A DNA stretch of 64,000 nucleotides from Thermococcus sibiricus MM 739. Lineage in GTDB: Archaea; Methanobacteriota_B; Thermococci; Thermococcales; Thermococcaceae. The translations under genes and the position numbers were made by a program. How positions within the stretch are numbered: the stretch's first letter is position 1; each line of letters begins with the position of its first letter. The stretch covers positions 496,001 to 560,000 of the forward strand of contig NC_012883.1 of NCBI RefSeq assembly GCF_000022545.1. The letters run 5' to 3'. Shown here piece after piece: positions 9,691 through 19,152 of this stretch. The notes beneath the pieces were generated by a model. That model did no database searches. It saw nothing but the letters and a program-made list of their open reading frames with translations, and was not told where the DNA came from.

Positions 9691-10941
9691 ATGTGTGATA
9701 TTCTTGTTGCGACCCCCAAAGTGACTAGAGATAATACAATGCTGTTTGCTAAGAACAGTGACAGAGATCCAAATGAGGCTCAGATTCTTGAGGTTATTCC
9801 AAGACAAAAACACGAAGAGGAGAGTGTTAAATTAACGTATGTTGAGTTTCCTCAAGTTAAGGAAACCTATGCGGTAATTCTCTCGCGTCCTTGGTGGATC
9901 TGGGGAGCTGAAATGGGCGTTAACGAATTTAATCTTGCCATTGGGAACACAGCGGTTTTCACTAAAGAAAAAATCCCGGAGAGAGGTATATTGGGGATGG
10001 ACATGATAAGACTTGCCTTGGAAAGAACAAAGACTGCAAAGGAAGCTATGGAATTCATAATTAATATAATCGAAAGTTATGGCCAAGGAGGAAATGGGAG
10101 TTATGAGCACAAAATGCTTTACAGCAACTCATTTATAGTTGCAGATCCAAAAGAGGCTTGGGTTTTAGAAACAGCAGGTAAAAACTGGGTTGCAAAGAAA
10201 GTTGAGAGCGTATACTCTATTTCAAATGCTCTAACTATTGAAGACGATTGGGATTTAGTCTCGGAGAGTGTTGAGAGGTTAGCTAAAAAATCAGATTTTA
10301 GCTTTGCAAGGCATTTTTCTGATTGGTTCTACACCCATTTTGCTCACGGAAGAGACAGGAGAGCTTTTACCTACCGGAAGCTTGAGGAGAATGAGGGAGA
10401 GATAACACTTGAATACATGATGGAAATCTTAAGATCTCATAGTTCTGAGCCTTATTCCCTAGAAAAAGGCTCCATGAAAGATATATGCATGCACTACGGT
10501 GGATTAACAAGACCCTCACAAACAGCATCTTCTCAAATATCGGAGCTTGGAAAAGGCATGCATTGGTTTACCGGAACTTCACTTCCATGTTTGAGCATCT
10601 TTAAGCCGATATTTTTTGAGACACCTCTCGAGTTAGGAGAAAGACCCACAAACAAATACAACCCAAAAAGTTACTGGTGGTGCATGGAGAGATTTCACAG
10701 AGTTTTCCAGACAAACTATAGGGAATACATAAGAGAGTTCTCAAAACAAAGAGATGATCTCCAGAGGGAGATAATAGAGAGAGCTAGAGGACTGCAAGAG
10801 AAGAAAGAGTTAGTAAAATGGGCCTTTGAAGTGGAAAAAGAGTTCGTGGAGAAATGGGAGAATTTAATTGTTCCTGGCAGGTTACCTTTCTTGTACGGTA
10901 TGAAATGGAAAAAAGTTAATGAGAGTGCACGATTGGGATAA
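9691..10941 (+). CDS. peptidase C69 / secernin-family protein
   Basis: A 416-aa protein starting MCDILVATPKVTRD...FAKNSDRDPNEAQ. Cys2 directly after the initiator Met is the expected N-terminal nucleophile of the Ntn-hydrolase C69 family, which includes dipeptidase A and secernins. The GGTG at 9681 lies at proper spacing before the ATG at 9691 and thereby exposes Cys2; an upstream GTG at 9682 would not. Later motifs WGAEMGVNEF, GILGMDMIRLALER and GSYEHKMLYSNSFIVADP are typical of the family. Activity in peptide breakdown is likely, but secernin-type members have no well-defined substrate. It appears to be a single-gene unit. Confidence 0.85.
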   Translation: MCDILVATPKVTRDNTMLFAKNSDRDPNEAQILEVIPRQKHEEESVKLTYVEFPQVKETYAVILSRPWWIWGAEMGVNEFNLAIGNTAVFTKEKIPERGILGMDMIRLALERTKTAKEAMEFIINIIESYGQGGNGSYEHKMLYSNSFIVADPKEAWVLETAGKNWVAKKVESVYSISNALTIEDDWDLVSESVERLAKKSDFSFARHFSDWFYTHFAHGRDRRAFTYRKLEENEGEITLEYMMEILRSHSSEPYSLEKGSMKDICMHYGGLTRPSQTASSQISELGKGMHWFTGTSLPCLSIFKPIFFETPLELGERPTNKYNPKSYWWCMERFHRVFQTNYREYIREFSKQRDDLQREIIERARGLQEKKELVKWAFEVEKEFVEKWENLIVPGRLPFLYGMKWKKVNESARLG

Positions 10942-10982
10942 GTTTTTAACCTCTCTTCATTTTCTCTCTTCTGGTGCTTGGA

Positions 10983-11450
10983 ATGGATGGAATGCTCGAA
11001 GTATTTTTGCTCTCACTCCTCCCAACCTTTGAGGGGAGGTATGCTATAGTCTATGGTATCGGCAGGGGGTATCCTATCTCCAGCACTTTGATTATGGCAT
11101 CGATTGGAGTGGTCCTCCTTTCCCTGACTTTACCTCTTCTCTTACCTCTGATAGACTGGGTAATGCTCAAGCTTGAAAACACTTTTCTGGGGGATGTCGC
11201 CCGTCTCTATTTGAAATATGTTGAAAGGGTGAGAAAGAAAGCGCATCCGTATGTGGAGAAGTGGGGGTTTTTGGGCCTTGTAGTGTTTGTTGCAATTCCT
11301 CTTCCGGGAACGGGGGTATGGACCGGAAGCTTAGCCGCATATATCTTTGGGATAAAAAAAAGAAAGACAATTCTCGCTTTGATTATTGGGGGGCTCTTGA
11401 GTATTATGATAACTCTACTTCCAAGTTTAGGCTTGGTAAAAATAATTTAA
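10983..11450 (+). CDS. small multidrug export-like membrane protein (COG2426)
   Basis: A 155-aa protein with about four hydrophobic segments: residues 5-25, 30-58, 90-115 and 125-150. The signature LPTFEGRYAIVYGIGRGYP near the N-terminus and the loop IPLPGTGVWTGSLAAYIFG with conserved Pro/Gly match the COG2426 (sm_multidrug_ex) family. Transport substrate is not established for this family. GGTG at 10973 places the start at the ATG at 10983. It lies 41 bases after the C69 peptidase gene and could be co-transcribed. Confidence 0.75.
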   Translation: MDGMLEVFLLSLLPTFEGRYAIVYGIGRGYPISSTLIMASIGVVLLSLTLPLLLPLIDWVMLKLENTFLGDVARLYLKYVERVRKKAHPYVEKWGFLGLVVFVAIPLPGTGVWTGSLAAYIFGIKKRKTILALIIGGLLSIMITLLPSLGLVKII

Positions 11451-11462
11451 AAAGAAGAGACT

Positions 11463-12788
11463 TTACTTTGTGGCTTTTGTTATTCCCACGTCTTTCACAA
11501 GCACGTAAGGAGTAAACACGGGTGTGTTAACCTCCCACCAGTGGATGTGGTAGAGATCTTTCCCTAATGCTTTAATGCTCTCCAAAATGTGCTGGAAGTT
11601 GTCACTTACCCTTATGTTTCTTATGGGCTTAACAATTTCACCGTTTTCAATTAGGAATGCTCCATCCCTTGGTATTGTTGAGAAATCTCCGGTAACGTAG
11701 TTCTGGAACCTTGTGTACCATACGTTGGTAATGTAGATACCGTGCTTAACTTCGCCAAATATTTCATCTTTTGAGTAATCACCGGGTTCGAGATAAATAT
11801 TCCACGCTTCGGGCATTAGTAAACCAGCATTTGCTGTAGTCTCAGTCTTGTACTTTCTTGCAAAGCTCGTGTTGAGGAGGTAAGTTTTGAGTTCTCCATT
11901 TTCAATTATAGTGGTTTCTCTTGTCGGAACGCCCTCATCGTCAAATTTTCTCGTGCCATAGGCATTCGGCATGTTTCCAATGTCCTTAATTGTCACGTTC
12001 TCATTTGCAACTTTCTGCCCCAGCTTGCCCACTAAGAAGCTAAACCCTGCCTCAACTGCAAAGGCGGAGGTCATAAAGCTCATGTAACTGAGAAGGTTTG
12101 CAAATGCCAGCGGATCGAAGACAACCTCAAAAGTTCCTGCTTCTCCTTGTATTGGATTGGTAGCGAGTTTGGCTATTTCTCCCGCTTTTCTTCCAGCACT
12201 TTCGGGGTCAAACTCCTTGAGAATTCTTACGGAGTTTGTACCATGTCCACTTTCTTCGTCGCCTATGAATGCCCTAACACTTATCTCTATCCCAGTTCCT
12301 TCGTCAAAAGCTTCAACACCGTTGTTTGTGGTAAGGTAGAGCTTGTTATGCTCTGTGTAAAGAACTCCTGCAACCCTTTTAGCACCCTCCTCAAGCGCAG
12401 CGTTTATTGCAACCTCTACGTAGTCATTTGGCTTGTCTAATTTTACTATCGCTTCATCAAATGTCTCTGGAATATCTTTATACTTAAATGGGCCTTCTGC
12501 TATACCATAATAATCTTCTTTAGCCGCGAGGTTTTTAACACTCTTCATCAGCATCTGTAGAGTCTTTTCTATTGTGTTCTCATCTAGGGCAGTTAGTGTT
12601 GTGGATGCCAATCTTTTTTGATACTCGACGAAGAGCTCGACCTTTTGTGTGTGCCAGTTCTTTGCAACTGTTATCTCATTGTTGGCAAATCTCACCTGTC
12701 TTCTGTTTTGTTCATGGGCCAATACGACGACATCGCCAAAACCAAGTTCTTTTGCTTTTTTCAAGATTAATTCGTTAACTTCGAACAT
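11463..12788 (-). CDS. TldE/PmbA-type subunit of the TldD-TldE peptidase
   Basis: A 441-aa TldD/PmbA family protein that lacks the HExxxH metal site and so corresponds to the TldE (PmbA) partner. It starts right after tldD, with the tldD stop inside its GGAGGTGA ribosome binding site, which implies translational coupling and a stoichiometric complex. In bacteria and in Thermococcales the heterodimer is a zinc peptidase that degrades small unfolded peptides. Motifs: VRFANNEITV near residue 30, EAFDEGTGIEISVRAF, and GDFSTIPRDGAFLIENGEI near the C-terminus. The exact start among adjacent ATGs (12791 or 12788) is uncertain. Confidence 0.88.
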   Translation of the reverse strand: MFEVNELILKKAKELGFGDVVVLAHEQNRRQVRFANNEITVAKNWHTQKVELFVEYQKRLASTTLTALDENTIEKTLQMLMKSVKNLAAKEDYYGIAEGPFKYKDIPETFDEAIVKLDKPNDYVEVAINAALEEGAKRVAGVLYTEHNKLYLTTNNGVEAFDEGTGIEISVRAFIGDEESGHGTNSVRILKEFDPESAGRKAGEIAKLATNPIQGEAGTFEVVFDPLAFANLLSYMSFMTSAFAVEAGFSFLVGKLGQKVANENVTIKDIGNMPNAYGTRKFDDEGVPTRETTIIENGELKTYLLNTSFARKYKTETTANAGLLMPEAWNIYLEPGDYSKDEIFGEVKHGIYITNVWYTRFQNYVTGDFSTIPRDGAFLIENGEIVKPIRNIRVSDNFQHILESIKALGKDLYHIHWWEVNTPVFTPYVLVKDVGITKATK

Positions 12789-12793
12789 CATTT

Positions 12794-14212
12794 TCACCTC
12801 CTCAAAACGACCTCCCTAAGTCTCGCAGGTGCTCCACCCATCCATACTGGAACTCCCTGTCCAGGTTCTCCTTTTCCGCATGTACCGGGGTAGAATTCGA
12901 TTTCTTTTCCAACAGCATCGACGCTGCTCCAGAGGCCTTTGGTGGTTATTTCAAGAATCGGTTTTCTTACGGGATGCTTTATTTCGCCGTTTTCAATGAG
13001 GTATGCCTCTCTCCCAATGTATCTCTGCTGGAATCTTCTGTCATCAATGTTCCATTCATTAAAGCTTACCATGTAAACACCCAACTTCACGTCTTCGATG
13101 AGTTCTTCGAAAGAATGATCTCCGGGAGCGAGGTATGTATTTGCCATTCTCACTATGGGCTCGCGGTTGTAATTTATTGCTCTAGCTGATGCGTTTGACT
13201 TCATTCCAAGGTATGCAGCATACTCTCTGTTCATTAAGAACTCATTTATTATCCCATTTTTAATGAGATATCTAGGCCTTGCCTTGACACCTTCATCGTC
13301 GTAGAGATAGAATCCCCAGCTGTTTGGAACAGTGGGATCTTCAATAACTGTCACTAATTCACTTCCAATCCTTTCTCCAAGCATTTCTGGTTTAACAAAG
13401 CTCTCTCCAGCTTGAGCAGCTTCTCTTCCCATTATTCTGTCTAGTTCGTATGGGTGTCCAACGCTCTCATGAACAGCTATTCCAGCTACTTCGGGACTTA
13501 TTACGACATCAACCTTTCCTTCTGGTGGTTTTTGTCCCTCTTTTATTAGTTTTTGGAGAGCTTTAGCATCTTTGGCGGCCCATTCCCATGGTTGATCTTT
13601 CTCAATAAGTTCAAGACCTCCAGAAAAGGCCCTTTGAACGAAAGGAGCCTGTTCCATCTGTCCTTCTTCAAAGACAACGAGGTTATATGTTACGGAAACT
13701 CTTGGGATAAAACTCGCAACAAATGCACCTTCATTGTTCATGAAGATCTTGTGCCACATGAAATCTCCATACCTTAAAAAGCGCATTGGTGTGGTCACAC
13801 CAGTTTCTTTTACTTTTTCTTCAATAAGTTTCAAATAATTCATCTTTTCCTCAGCACTGATGTCTCTAAAGTCTTTTTTCATTTTCACTTCATAGGAGAC
13901 TTGGTGAAAGGTCTCCTCACTAAACTGAATTGGCTTGTTTCTTATTTTTGCGGCAGCTTTTGCAAGCTTCACAGCTTTTTTCACGGCTTCGCTCACGCTT
14001 TCTTTCGTTAACACGTTTGTGGAGGCAAAACCCATTCCCCCCTCTACAAGAACTCTGATCCCAATTCCCCTGTCGGCCAAAATTCCAAGCCCTTCAGGAT
14101 TGCCATTTTTCATAACGATTTCAGTCCCATTTTTCTCCTCAAACCTTGCCTCGGCATAGCTGGCCCCCATTTCCTGGGCCTTCTCAATGGCAAACTCAAC
14201 AAGCTCATGCAT
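12794..14212 (-). CDS. tldD: TldD metallopeptidase
   Basis: The catalytic subunit of the TldD/TldE peptidase. The 472-aa protein carries HESVGH (HExxxH) near residue 250, the zinc-binding site of family U62, followed by the conserved PYELDRIMG. Near the C-terminus GTCGKGEPGQGVPV supplies the conserved Cys-containing loop. It is the first gene of a two-gene operon with the TldE-type subunit. GAGGTG sits before the ATG at 14212. A TATA box on the minus strand is seen at 14251-14270. Confidence 0.93.
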   Translation of the reverse strand: MHELVEFAIEKAQEMGASYAEARFEEKNGTEIVMKNGNPEGLGILADRGIGIRVLVEGGMGFASTNVLTKESVSEAVKKAVKLAKAAAKIRNKPIQFSEETFHQVSYEVKMKKDFRDISAEEKMNYLKLIEEKVKETGVTTPMRFLRYGDFMWHKIFMNNEGAFVASFIPRVSVTYNLVVFEEGQMEQAPFVQRAFSGGLELIEKDQPWEWAAKDAKALQKLIKEGQKPPEGKVDVVISPEVAGIAVHESVGHPYELDRIMGREAAQAGESFVKPEMLGERIGSELVTVIEDPTVPNSWGFYLYDDEGVKARPRYLIKNGIINEFLMNREYAAYLGMKSNASARAINYNREPIVRMANTYLAPGDHSFEELIEDVKLGVYMVSFNEWNIDDRRFQQRYIGREAYLIENGEIKHPVRKPILEITTKGLWSSVDAVGKEIEFYPGTCGKGEPGQGVPVWMGGAPARLREVVLRR

Positions 14213-14250
14213 GTACATCACCTCGAATTAATGCATATTAAAGTCCTTCT

Positions 14251-14270
14251 TTGAAGTATAAAATCGTTTC
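14251..14270 (-). promoter_or_regulatory. promoter of the tldD-tldE operon
   Basis: The minus strand reads GAAACGATTTTATACTTC, a BRE plus TATA, about 45 bases upstream of the tldD start. Confidence 0.55.
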
Positions 14271-14374
14271 GTTTCGATGGATGTTGAAGCGAAAATAATT
14301 GTCTTTTTATTTGAAATCTTATCCTTTAGATAAGGGATAGTGTCTGTTTTAAAAGAAGAGAAAGAGAAAAAAAC

Positions 14375-16349
14375 TCAAATTTCCCCTGCCAACCATAGTA
14401 ATACTCCTTTCAGGAATGGCCAGTTGCTATCTATGTATCTTCCATAGTAATCATCACTGATTGCTTTGCTTGATCCATAAGCCACAATTTTTCCGTTTTC
14501 AACTTCAACAGCAGCTGCTACGATTGGTTTTGAGCCTTTTTCTTTTGAAATCTCATTATTTTCACCCTCGGCATAGGAAGTTTCATATCCTCTAATGAGC
14601 CATATCGCGTTTCCGCTCACATCTAAGGTGTCGCCATTATAGTAGAGTTGAGAGCTCTCGTTGAGGAATTTCATTGCTGGATGGTTAAGATTGAATTCAC
14701 CTACTAGTGGAAAGTAGGGTCTACCCGTATTTCTTTCATCGTCCATAAGTTCATCATCGTTGAATCTGATACCAAACTCCTCAGTAACCTTGTTGAGGCT
14801 TCTGTAATAAACGAAGGCGTACCAATCGCCGGTAATAAGTAACCCTCCTCCATTTTCAACCCATTCTTTGATTGCTTGGGCTTCTTCGTCCGTAATGTCG
14901 GATCTTGGATTTGTAATGATCAGCACATTATAGTAGGAGAGAGTTTCAGGTGTTAACTTCTCATTGTTCACATCCACCATCCATCCTAGCTCATCTTCCA
15001 TTTTAGTTATTAGTTTTTGAAGTCTTTGGTCATTATAGTGCTGTCCGTGGCTCGAGTCAACAAGGACTCTCACTAAGGAGATTTGAGTCTGGTTTCCAGG
15101 TGATTCTTTAGCTCTAATAAGAGTCTCATTGAGAATAGGCATTATTTCATTTATTCTGTTAATGGTTTCTCTTGTCAATAAGAATGCATTTCGTATATAT
15201 GACATCAGGGGGTAAGGATACAAGGGTCTTATGTACCTGCCTTTGATTTCTAGGTATTCTGAGTAATATTCTTCTATAAGCAGCATGCTGGCGTCTATAG
15301 CTCCTATCTTGTCTTTGAGCGGCCCAAGGTCAACCCCATATTCTTCTAACTCTGAAATGATATCTAAATATGAGGAATATTTCTCATCTAATAGAGGTTT
15401 GAGATAGGTGACGTATCTAATATCATAGAATGTTGTGAGTCTGCTCATTATATCCATTGGGTGTTCAACCACTTTTATAGTTGAGTACTTAGTGTCATAA
15501 TCTCCTAGTTCGGCTTTTATCTGGTGTGTGCCAAGGGTTTGGAGTGTGTATTCATAAGAAAGTTCTTTTGATGAATTAGCCTTCATTAAGATGGTTTCAT
15601 TCTTGAAAAGTTGGCCATCCACATAAATTAGAAAAGTGACATTTTCATCAAGGATTTTGTTATTTTGGAGTATTACCTTTATTTTGAATGGCTGGTTTCT
15701 AAAGGCAGACTTCGGGACATTAAGGCTGGATATACTGATAGGAGACCGGTAGACAATTTCAAGGTATGGTTTTTCATCTGTATATGATGTCTCCTTTGAG
15801 GCAAAATAGATGTAGTCTTTAATAGGTTCATGACTTAAGTTGGAATGAAGCATGAAACTAACTACTTTATCTCCCTCCATCTCACTCTTGACGAAATCTG
15901 TTACATTCCATGAATACCACTTGTATACACTCTTTCCTAACTGCCAATCCAGAGCATTAGTAAGGTTTTGAGGCTTATTGGTCCAATTTATGGTATACTC
16001 ATTCCAGTTATCAGCGACCCCATAGACCGTTATATTGTGGGTTTTACTTCCCTCGTGATAATAGGCATACAAGTTAAGAGTTACACTTATAATAAATTCT
16101 GGTGGAATCCCGAGTTCACTTAAGTTGAACTTTAGATATGCTCTCTCCTCGCTTCCATAATATGTGCCCACTCTAAGCCTGTATGCCTTATTATCCACGT
16201 ATCCCCCCCTCATCAATCCATCTATCGTCGGTGGGGGTTATGCTTACTGTATGTTGGAGCGAATTATCGCCTTTAACAAAGCCCATTGAAGTTCCTGGCA
16301 CTAGACTTAGTAATAAAACTAGGATTAAAAAGAAGCTCCACTTCTTCAT
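14375..16349 (-). pseudogene. secreted DUF4350-type protein, interrupted by a frameshift in a G7 run
   Basis: The true start is the ATG at 16349 after GGTGAT, which opens a signal peptide (MKKWSFFLILVLLLSLVPG). This frame ends about 155 bases later, while the remainder (613 residues from 16216) is open in another frame. The shift lies in seven consecutive G on the minus strand (plus-strand C run 16203-16209). With six G the frames join as D-E-G-G-Y-V-D-N-K. Order of parts: signal peptide, beta-rich carbohydrate-binding-like module (AYLKFNLSELG), a CARDB-like beta domain, a helical section, then a DUF4350/GATase-like fold (VLVDSSHGQHYNDQ, NGGGLLITGDW). Several N-glycosylation sequons occur. 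It probably acts outside the cell on a polysaccharide; function is not known. Real frameshift or sequencing error cannot be told apart. Confidence 0.75.
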
Positions 16350-16476
16350 GATATCACCGAAATATGTAATGTACATCCATGTTATTAAATTTTCTCTATT
16401 AAACATGAGTGAACATGTATCATCCACGAGAACAAATTTAATTAGGTAAAATACCAAAGATAAAATTGGTGATTGC

Positions 16477-16992
16477 ATGAGCATAACAACCAAAACCGGA
16501 GATAAAGGAACCACGGGAATATTCACTGGAGAGCGAATAGTCAAATTTTCCCCAATAATCGAGGCTAACGGCACTATAGATGAGTTGAGCTCATTCTTGG
16601 GAGAAGCGAAGCATTATGTTGATGATGAACTTAAGGAGATTCTGGAAAAAATCCAGGTTGAGCTTTATTCCCTCATGGCCGAAATTGCGAGTAAAGGGGA
16701 ATACAAAAAGGTTGGAGAAAAGGAGATATCCCACTTGGAGGAGCTCATCAGAAAGTTTGAAGAGGACGTTAAGCTTGAAGGCTTTGTTATCCCGGGCTCG
16801 ACACTGGCGAGCGCAAAACTTGACGTATGCCGGGCAGTGGCCAGAAGGGCAGAAAGGAAGGTTTCTAAGGTGGTTCTGGAATACGGAATTGCCGAGGATG
16901 CTCTAAAATATCTCAACCGTCTGAGCGACTTGCTTTTTGTAATGGCCCGTTATATTGAGCTCAAAGAGGGAAAAATCAAATATGCGAAGTGA
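16477..16992 (+). CDS. corrinoid adenosyltransferase, PduO type
   Basis: Transfers adenosyl from ATP to cob(I)alamin to make adenosylcobalamin. The 171-aa protein has the PduO N-terminal signature [17 protein letters not shown] and the conserved [15 protein letters not shown], and [24 protein letters not shown] containing the RxxxRRAER-like motif. The coenzyme would serve B12-dependent ribonucleotide reductase or mutases. Start at the ATG at 16477 after GGTGATT. The next gene starts 5 bases after its stop, so the two are likely co-transcribed. Confidence 0.93.
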   Translation: MSITTKTGDKGTTGIFTGERIVKFSPIIEANGTIDELSSFLGEAKHYVDDELKEILEKIQVELYSLMAEIASKGEYKKVGEKEISHLEELIRKFEEDVKLEGFVIPGSTLASAKLDVCRAVARRAERKVSKVVLEYGIAEDALKYLNRLSDLLFVMARYIELKEGKIKYAK

Positions 16993-16997
16993 GGGAT

Positions 16998-17684
16998 ATG
17001 GAAAAGATTATTGGCATACTAGGTGGAATGGGCCCGCTTGCAACAGTTGACCTATTTAGGAGAATAGTTATGAAAACACCAGCGAAAAAGGATCAGGATC
17101 ATCCAAGAATCATAATTTACAATAACTCCAAAGTTCCGGATAGAACAGCATACATTCTCGGTAGAGGAAAAGATCCCCTTCCAGAGCTCTTAGATAGTGC
17201 GAGAAAGCTTGAGAAGTGGGGGGCTGACTTTATAATAATGCCATGCAATACGGCCCATTTCTTTGCAGAAGACATTCAAAAAGCCATTAATATACCCCTT
17301 ATAAACATGATTGAAGAAGCTGCCGAGCACATAAAAAATTTGGGCCTAAAAAAAGCCGGACTTCTGGCAACAGAGGGAACTGTGAAAGGGTTGGTCTACC
17401 ACAGAGCGCTCTTGAAGAGGGGGATTGAGATAGCAGTGCCAAATGAAAAAGATCAAAAGGCGCTGATGGATGCGATCTATGAGGGCATAAAAGCTGGAAA
17501 TCTAGAATGGGGAAGGCAGAAGATGCTCGAAGTTGCCAAGAAGCTTGAAAAAAGGTGTGATGGGTTGATAGCAGGCTGTACTGAAGTAAGTGTAGCTTTA
17601 AGGCAAGAAGATTTTGAAGTTCCTTTCATAGACCCCATGGATGTTATAGCTGAAAAGGCTGTGAAACTTGCTTTAGGCCTATAG
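16998..17684 (+). CDS. aspartate/glutamate racemase family protein
   Basis: A 228-aa PLP-independent amino acid racemase. The start [18 protein letters not shown] and the first catalytic cysteine in MPCNTAHFF near residue 80, paired with the second in AGCTEVSV near residue 194, fit the two-cysteine mechanism of aspartate racemase. D-aspartate formation is known in Thermococcales. It may be co-transcribed with the corrinoid adenosyltransferase gene, although no metabolic link is evident. The ATG at 16998 is preferred over a GTG at 16989. Confidence 0.9.
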   Translation: MEKIIGILGGMGPLATVDLFRRIVMKTPAKKDQDHPRIIIYNNSKVPDRTAYILGRGKDPLPELLDSARKLEKWGADFIIMPCNTAHFFAEDIQKAINIPLINMIEEAAEHIKNLGLKKAGLLATEGTVKGLVYHRALLKRGIEIAVPNEKDQKALMDAIYEGIKAGNLEWGRQKMLEVAKKLEKRCDGLIAGCTEVSVALRQEDFEVPFIDPMDVIAEKAVKLALGL

Positions 17685-17747
17685 CCATTCTCTTTTAGGG
17701 ACGACTTCTTCCGGGAGGGAGGGATCCAAACATTCTAAAGGTGAGCA

Positions 17748-17763
17748 CCGAAAGGTTTAAATA
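17748..17763 (+). promoter_or_regulatory. BRE/TATA promoter in front of the omegaRNA-like unit
   Basis: The sequence CCGAAAGGTTTAAATACT forms a strong Thermococcales-type BRE and TATA box. A start of transcription would be expected around 17784, just before the structured GC-rich segment. No long reading frame follows, so this promoter would drive a non-coding RNA. Confidence 0.55.
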
Positions 17764-17783
17764 CTCTTGCTAGTAGTAATAAG

Positions 17784-17930
17784 TGGTTCGAAAATTTGAA
17801 AAGTAGCCTCCGATTCCGGGAGGATATGGGGTAGTGGCCGTGTGAACCGGCCGGTGAGAGTGAGGTTACTGGCAACAGGATGCCGGATGAACTCTCACGA
17901 AACCCCACCAGTAAGGTCGGGGTAGTTCAC
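17784..17930 (+). ncRNA. solo omegaRNA-like RNA of IS200/IS605 origin
   Basis: A GC-rich structured block in an AT-rich genome. GTGAGAGT (17854-17861) pairs perfectly with ACTCTCAC (17891-17898), an inner GGCA/TGCC stem lies between them, and a terminal imperfect hairpin AACCCCACC / GGTCGGGGTAG runs into GTTCAC at 17930. A 3' hairpin ending in a TTCAC-like sequence is typical of the right end and omegaRNA scaffold of TnpB elements in archaea. It has its own promoter at 17748. No tnpA or full tnpB is nearby. Whether the RNA is made, and whether it serves a TnpB in trans, is unknown. Confidence 0.5.
17800..17925 (+). pseudogene. remnant of TnpB C-terminal tail
   Basis: After the stop at 17797-17799 one frame is open for about 41 codons to the TAG at 17923. 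It reads ...VNRPVRVRLLATGC, RMNSHETPPVRSG, stop. The NSHETPxVRxG ending is characteristic of Thermococcales TnpB (OrfB) proteins, whose last codons overlap the omegaRNA. All catalytic RuvC residues and the zinc finger are absent, so no nuclease is made here. Confidence 0.5.
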
Positions 17931-17935
17931 AGCCA

Positions 17936-18036
<101 letters not shown>

Positions 18037-18141
18037 AAAGAAAAAAGTAACCTATTAGTTTTTCATTCAAGGATAACCCTTGGAGGCATTTAGCAAAGCA
18101 AAGTATTTAACATCAATTGCTTTGTTTATTACTAGGTAATA

Positions 18142-19083
18142 ATGTTGATAGAATGGAATGATTATTTTGTGAAGGAGCTCAAAAGGCGGTTTATGGAGAA
18201 GTATGGGGAGAAGCCCCTAGAGGAGGCCTTTCCTGTAAGAGATACGAAGAAGTGTTGTTTAATAGAAGAAAGGGAGAGAATTAAACTGGAGTTGCCAGAT
18301 GTTGAGAAGGTAAAATGGAATCTTTTATCCTCCCTATCATTATTACCTGGAGTTGGACCTCGCACAGAGATGAAACTCAAGGAGAGAGGTTATTCCACTC
18401 TAAAGGACCTTATGAAGCACCCCAGATTTGAAAATGAGGCTTCTAGAATATTGAGGCTTTTAGAGGAACGCCGAATTCATGAAATTGTGGAATATATAGG
18501 GAGAAGGTTCAAAATGTCACATCCTCTCATTCTTCACTGTGCCGCTTTCCACGATCTAGAAAAGTTTCTTGTTGTTGATATCGAGACATTGGGCCTTTTT
18601 AATTGTCCAATAATTTTAATAGGAACAGGAGAGTTTAGAGGTAATGAATTCATCGTAAAACAGTATTTTGCGAGAAATCTGAGGGAGGAAGAATCTATAA
18701 TTCGGATGTTTCTCGATGCAGTTAGAGAAAAGGAGGCCCTGATAACCTTCAATGGGAGGCGGTTTGATGTTCCATTCATTCAGGAGAGATTACAGCATTA
18801 TGGAATTGAAGAGAAGCTTGAATTGCCGAACTATGATATTTATCTCTTTTCTAGGGGCCTGGTTGTGGGAGTTCCTGATCATAGGCTACAAACTCTTGAA
18901 AGGTATTTATTGGGGATTGAAAGAGAAGATGATGTTCCAAGTGCTCTAATACCTGATTTCTATTACTATTATTTAAAAACTGGAAAGGCTGCTCTGGCAA
19001 TCCCAATAATAAAGCACAATGCTTTGGATATAATAACAACTGCAAGGCTTTTTGATATGTTGCTTAAGACAATTAGAGACTGA
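18142..19083 (+). CDS. HhH plus RNase H-like (DEDD) exonuclease-type protein
   Basis: A 313-aa protein. Residues 65-105 hold a helix-hairpin-helix (LLPGVGPRTEMKLKERGYST) that would bind DNA non-specifically. The C-terminal half is a YprB-like ribonuclease H-like exonuclease fold: VVDIETLGLF gives the DxE motif, FNGRRFDVPF the second Asp, and HNALDIITTARL the last Asp, as in the DEDD family. A 3'-5' exonuclease in DNA or RNA repair is the likely role, but the substrate is unknown. The start is at the ATG at 18142. It lies alone, after the IS-derived island. Confidence 0.75.
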   Translation: MLIEWNDYFVKELKRRFMEKYGEKPLEEAFPVRDTKKCCLIEERERIKLELPDVEKVKWNLLSSLSLLPGVGPRTEMKLKERGYSTLKDLMKHPRFENEASRILRLLEERRIHEIVEYIGRRFKMSHPLILHCAAFHDLEKFLVVDIETLGLFNCPIILIGTGEFRGNEFIVKQYFARNLREEESIIRMFLDAVREKEALITFNGRRFDVPFIQERLQHYGIEEKLELPNYDIYLFSRGLVVGVPDHRLQTLERYLLGIEREDDVPSALIPDFYYYYLKTGKAALAIPIIKHNALDIITTARLFDMLLKTIRD

Positions 19084-19152
19084 TATATTCCGCCTTAAAG
19101 GGGCAAAGCTTTTAAATAGTAAAAATTTTAAACAACATAAGAGGTATAGAAG

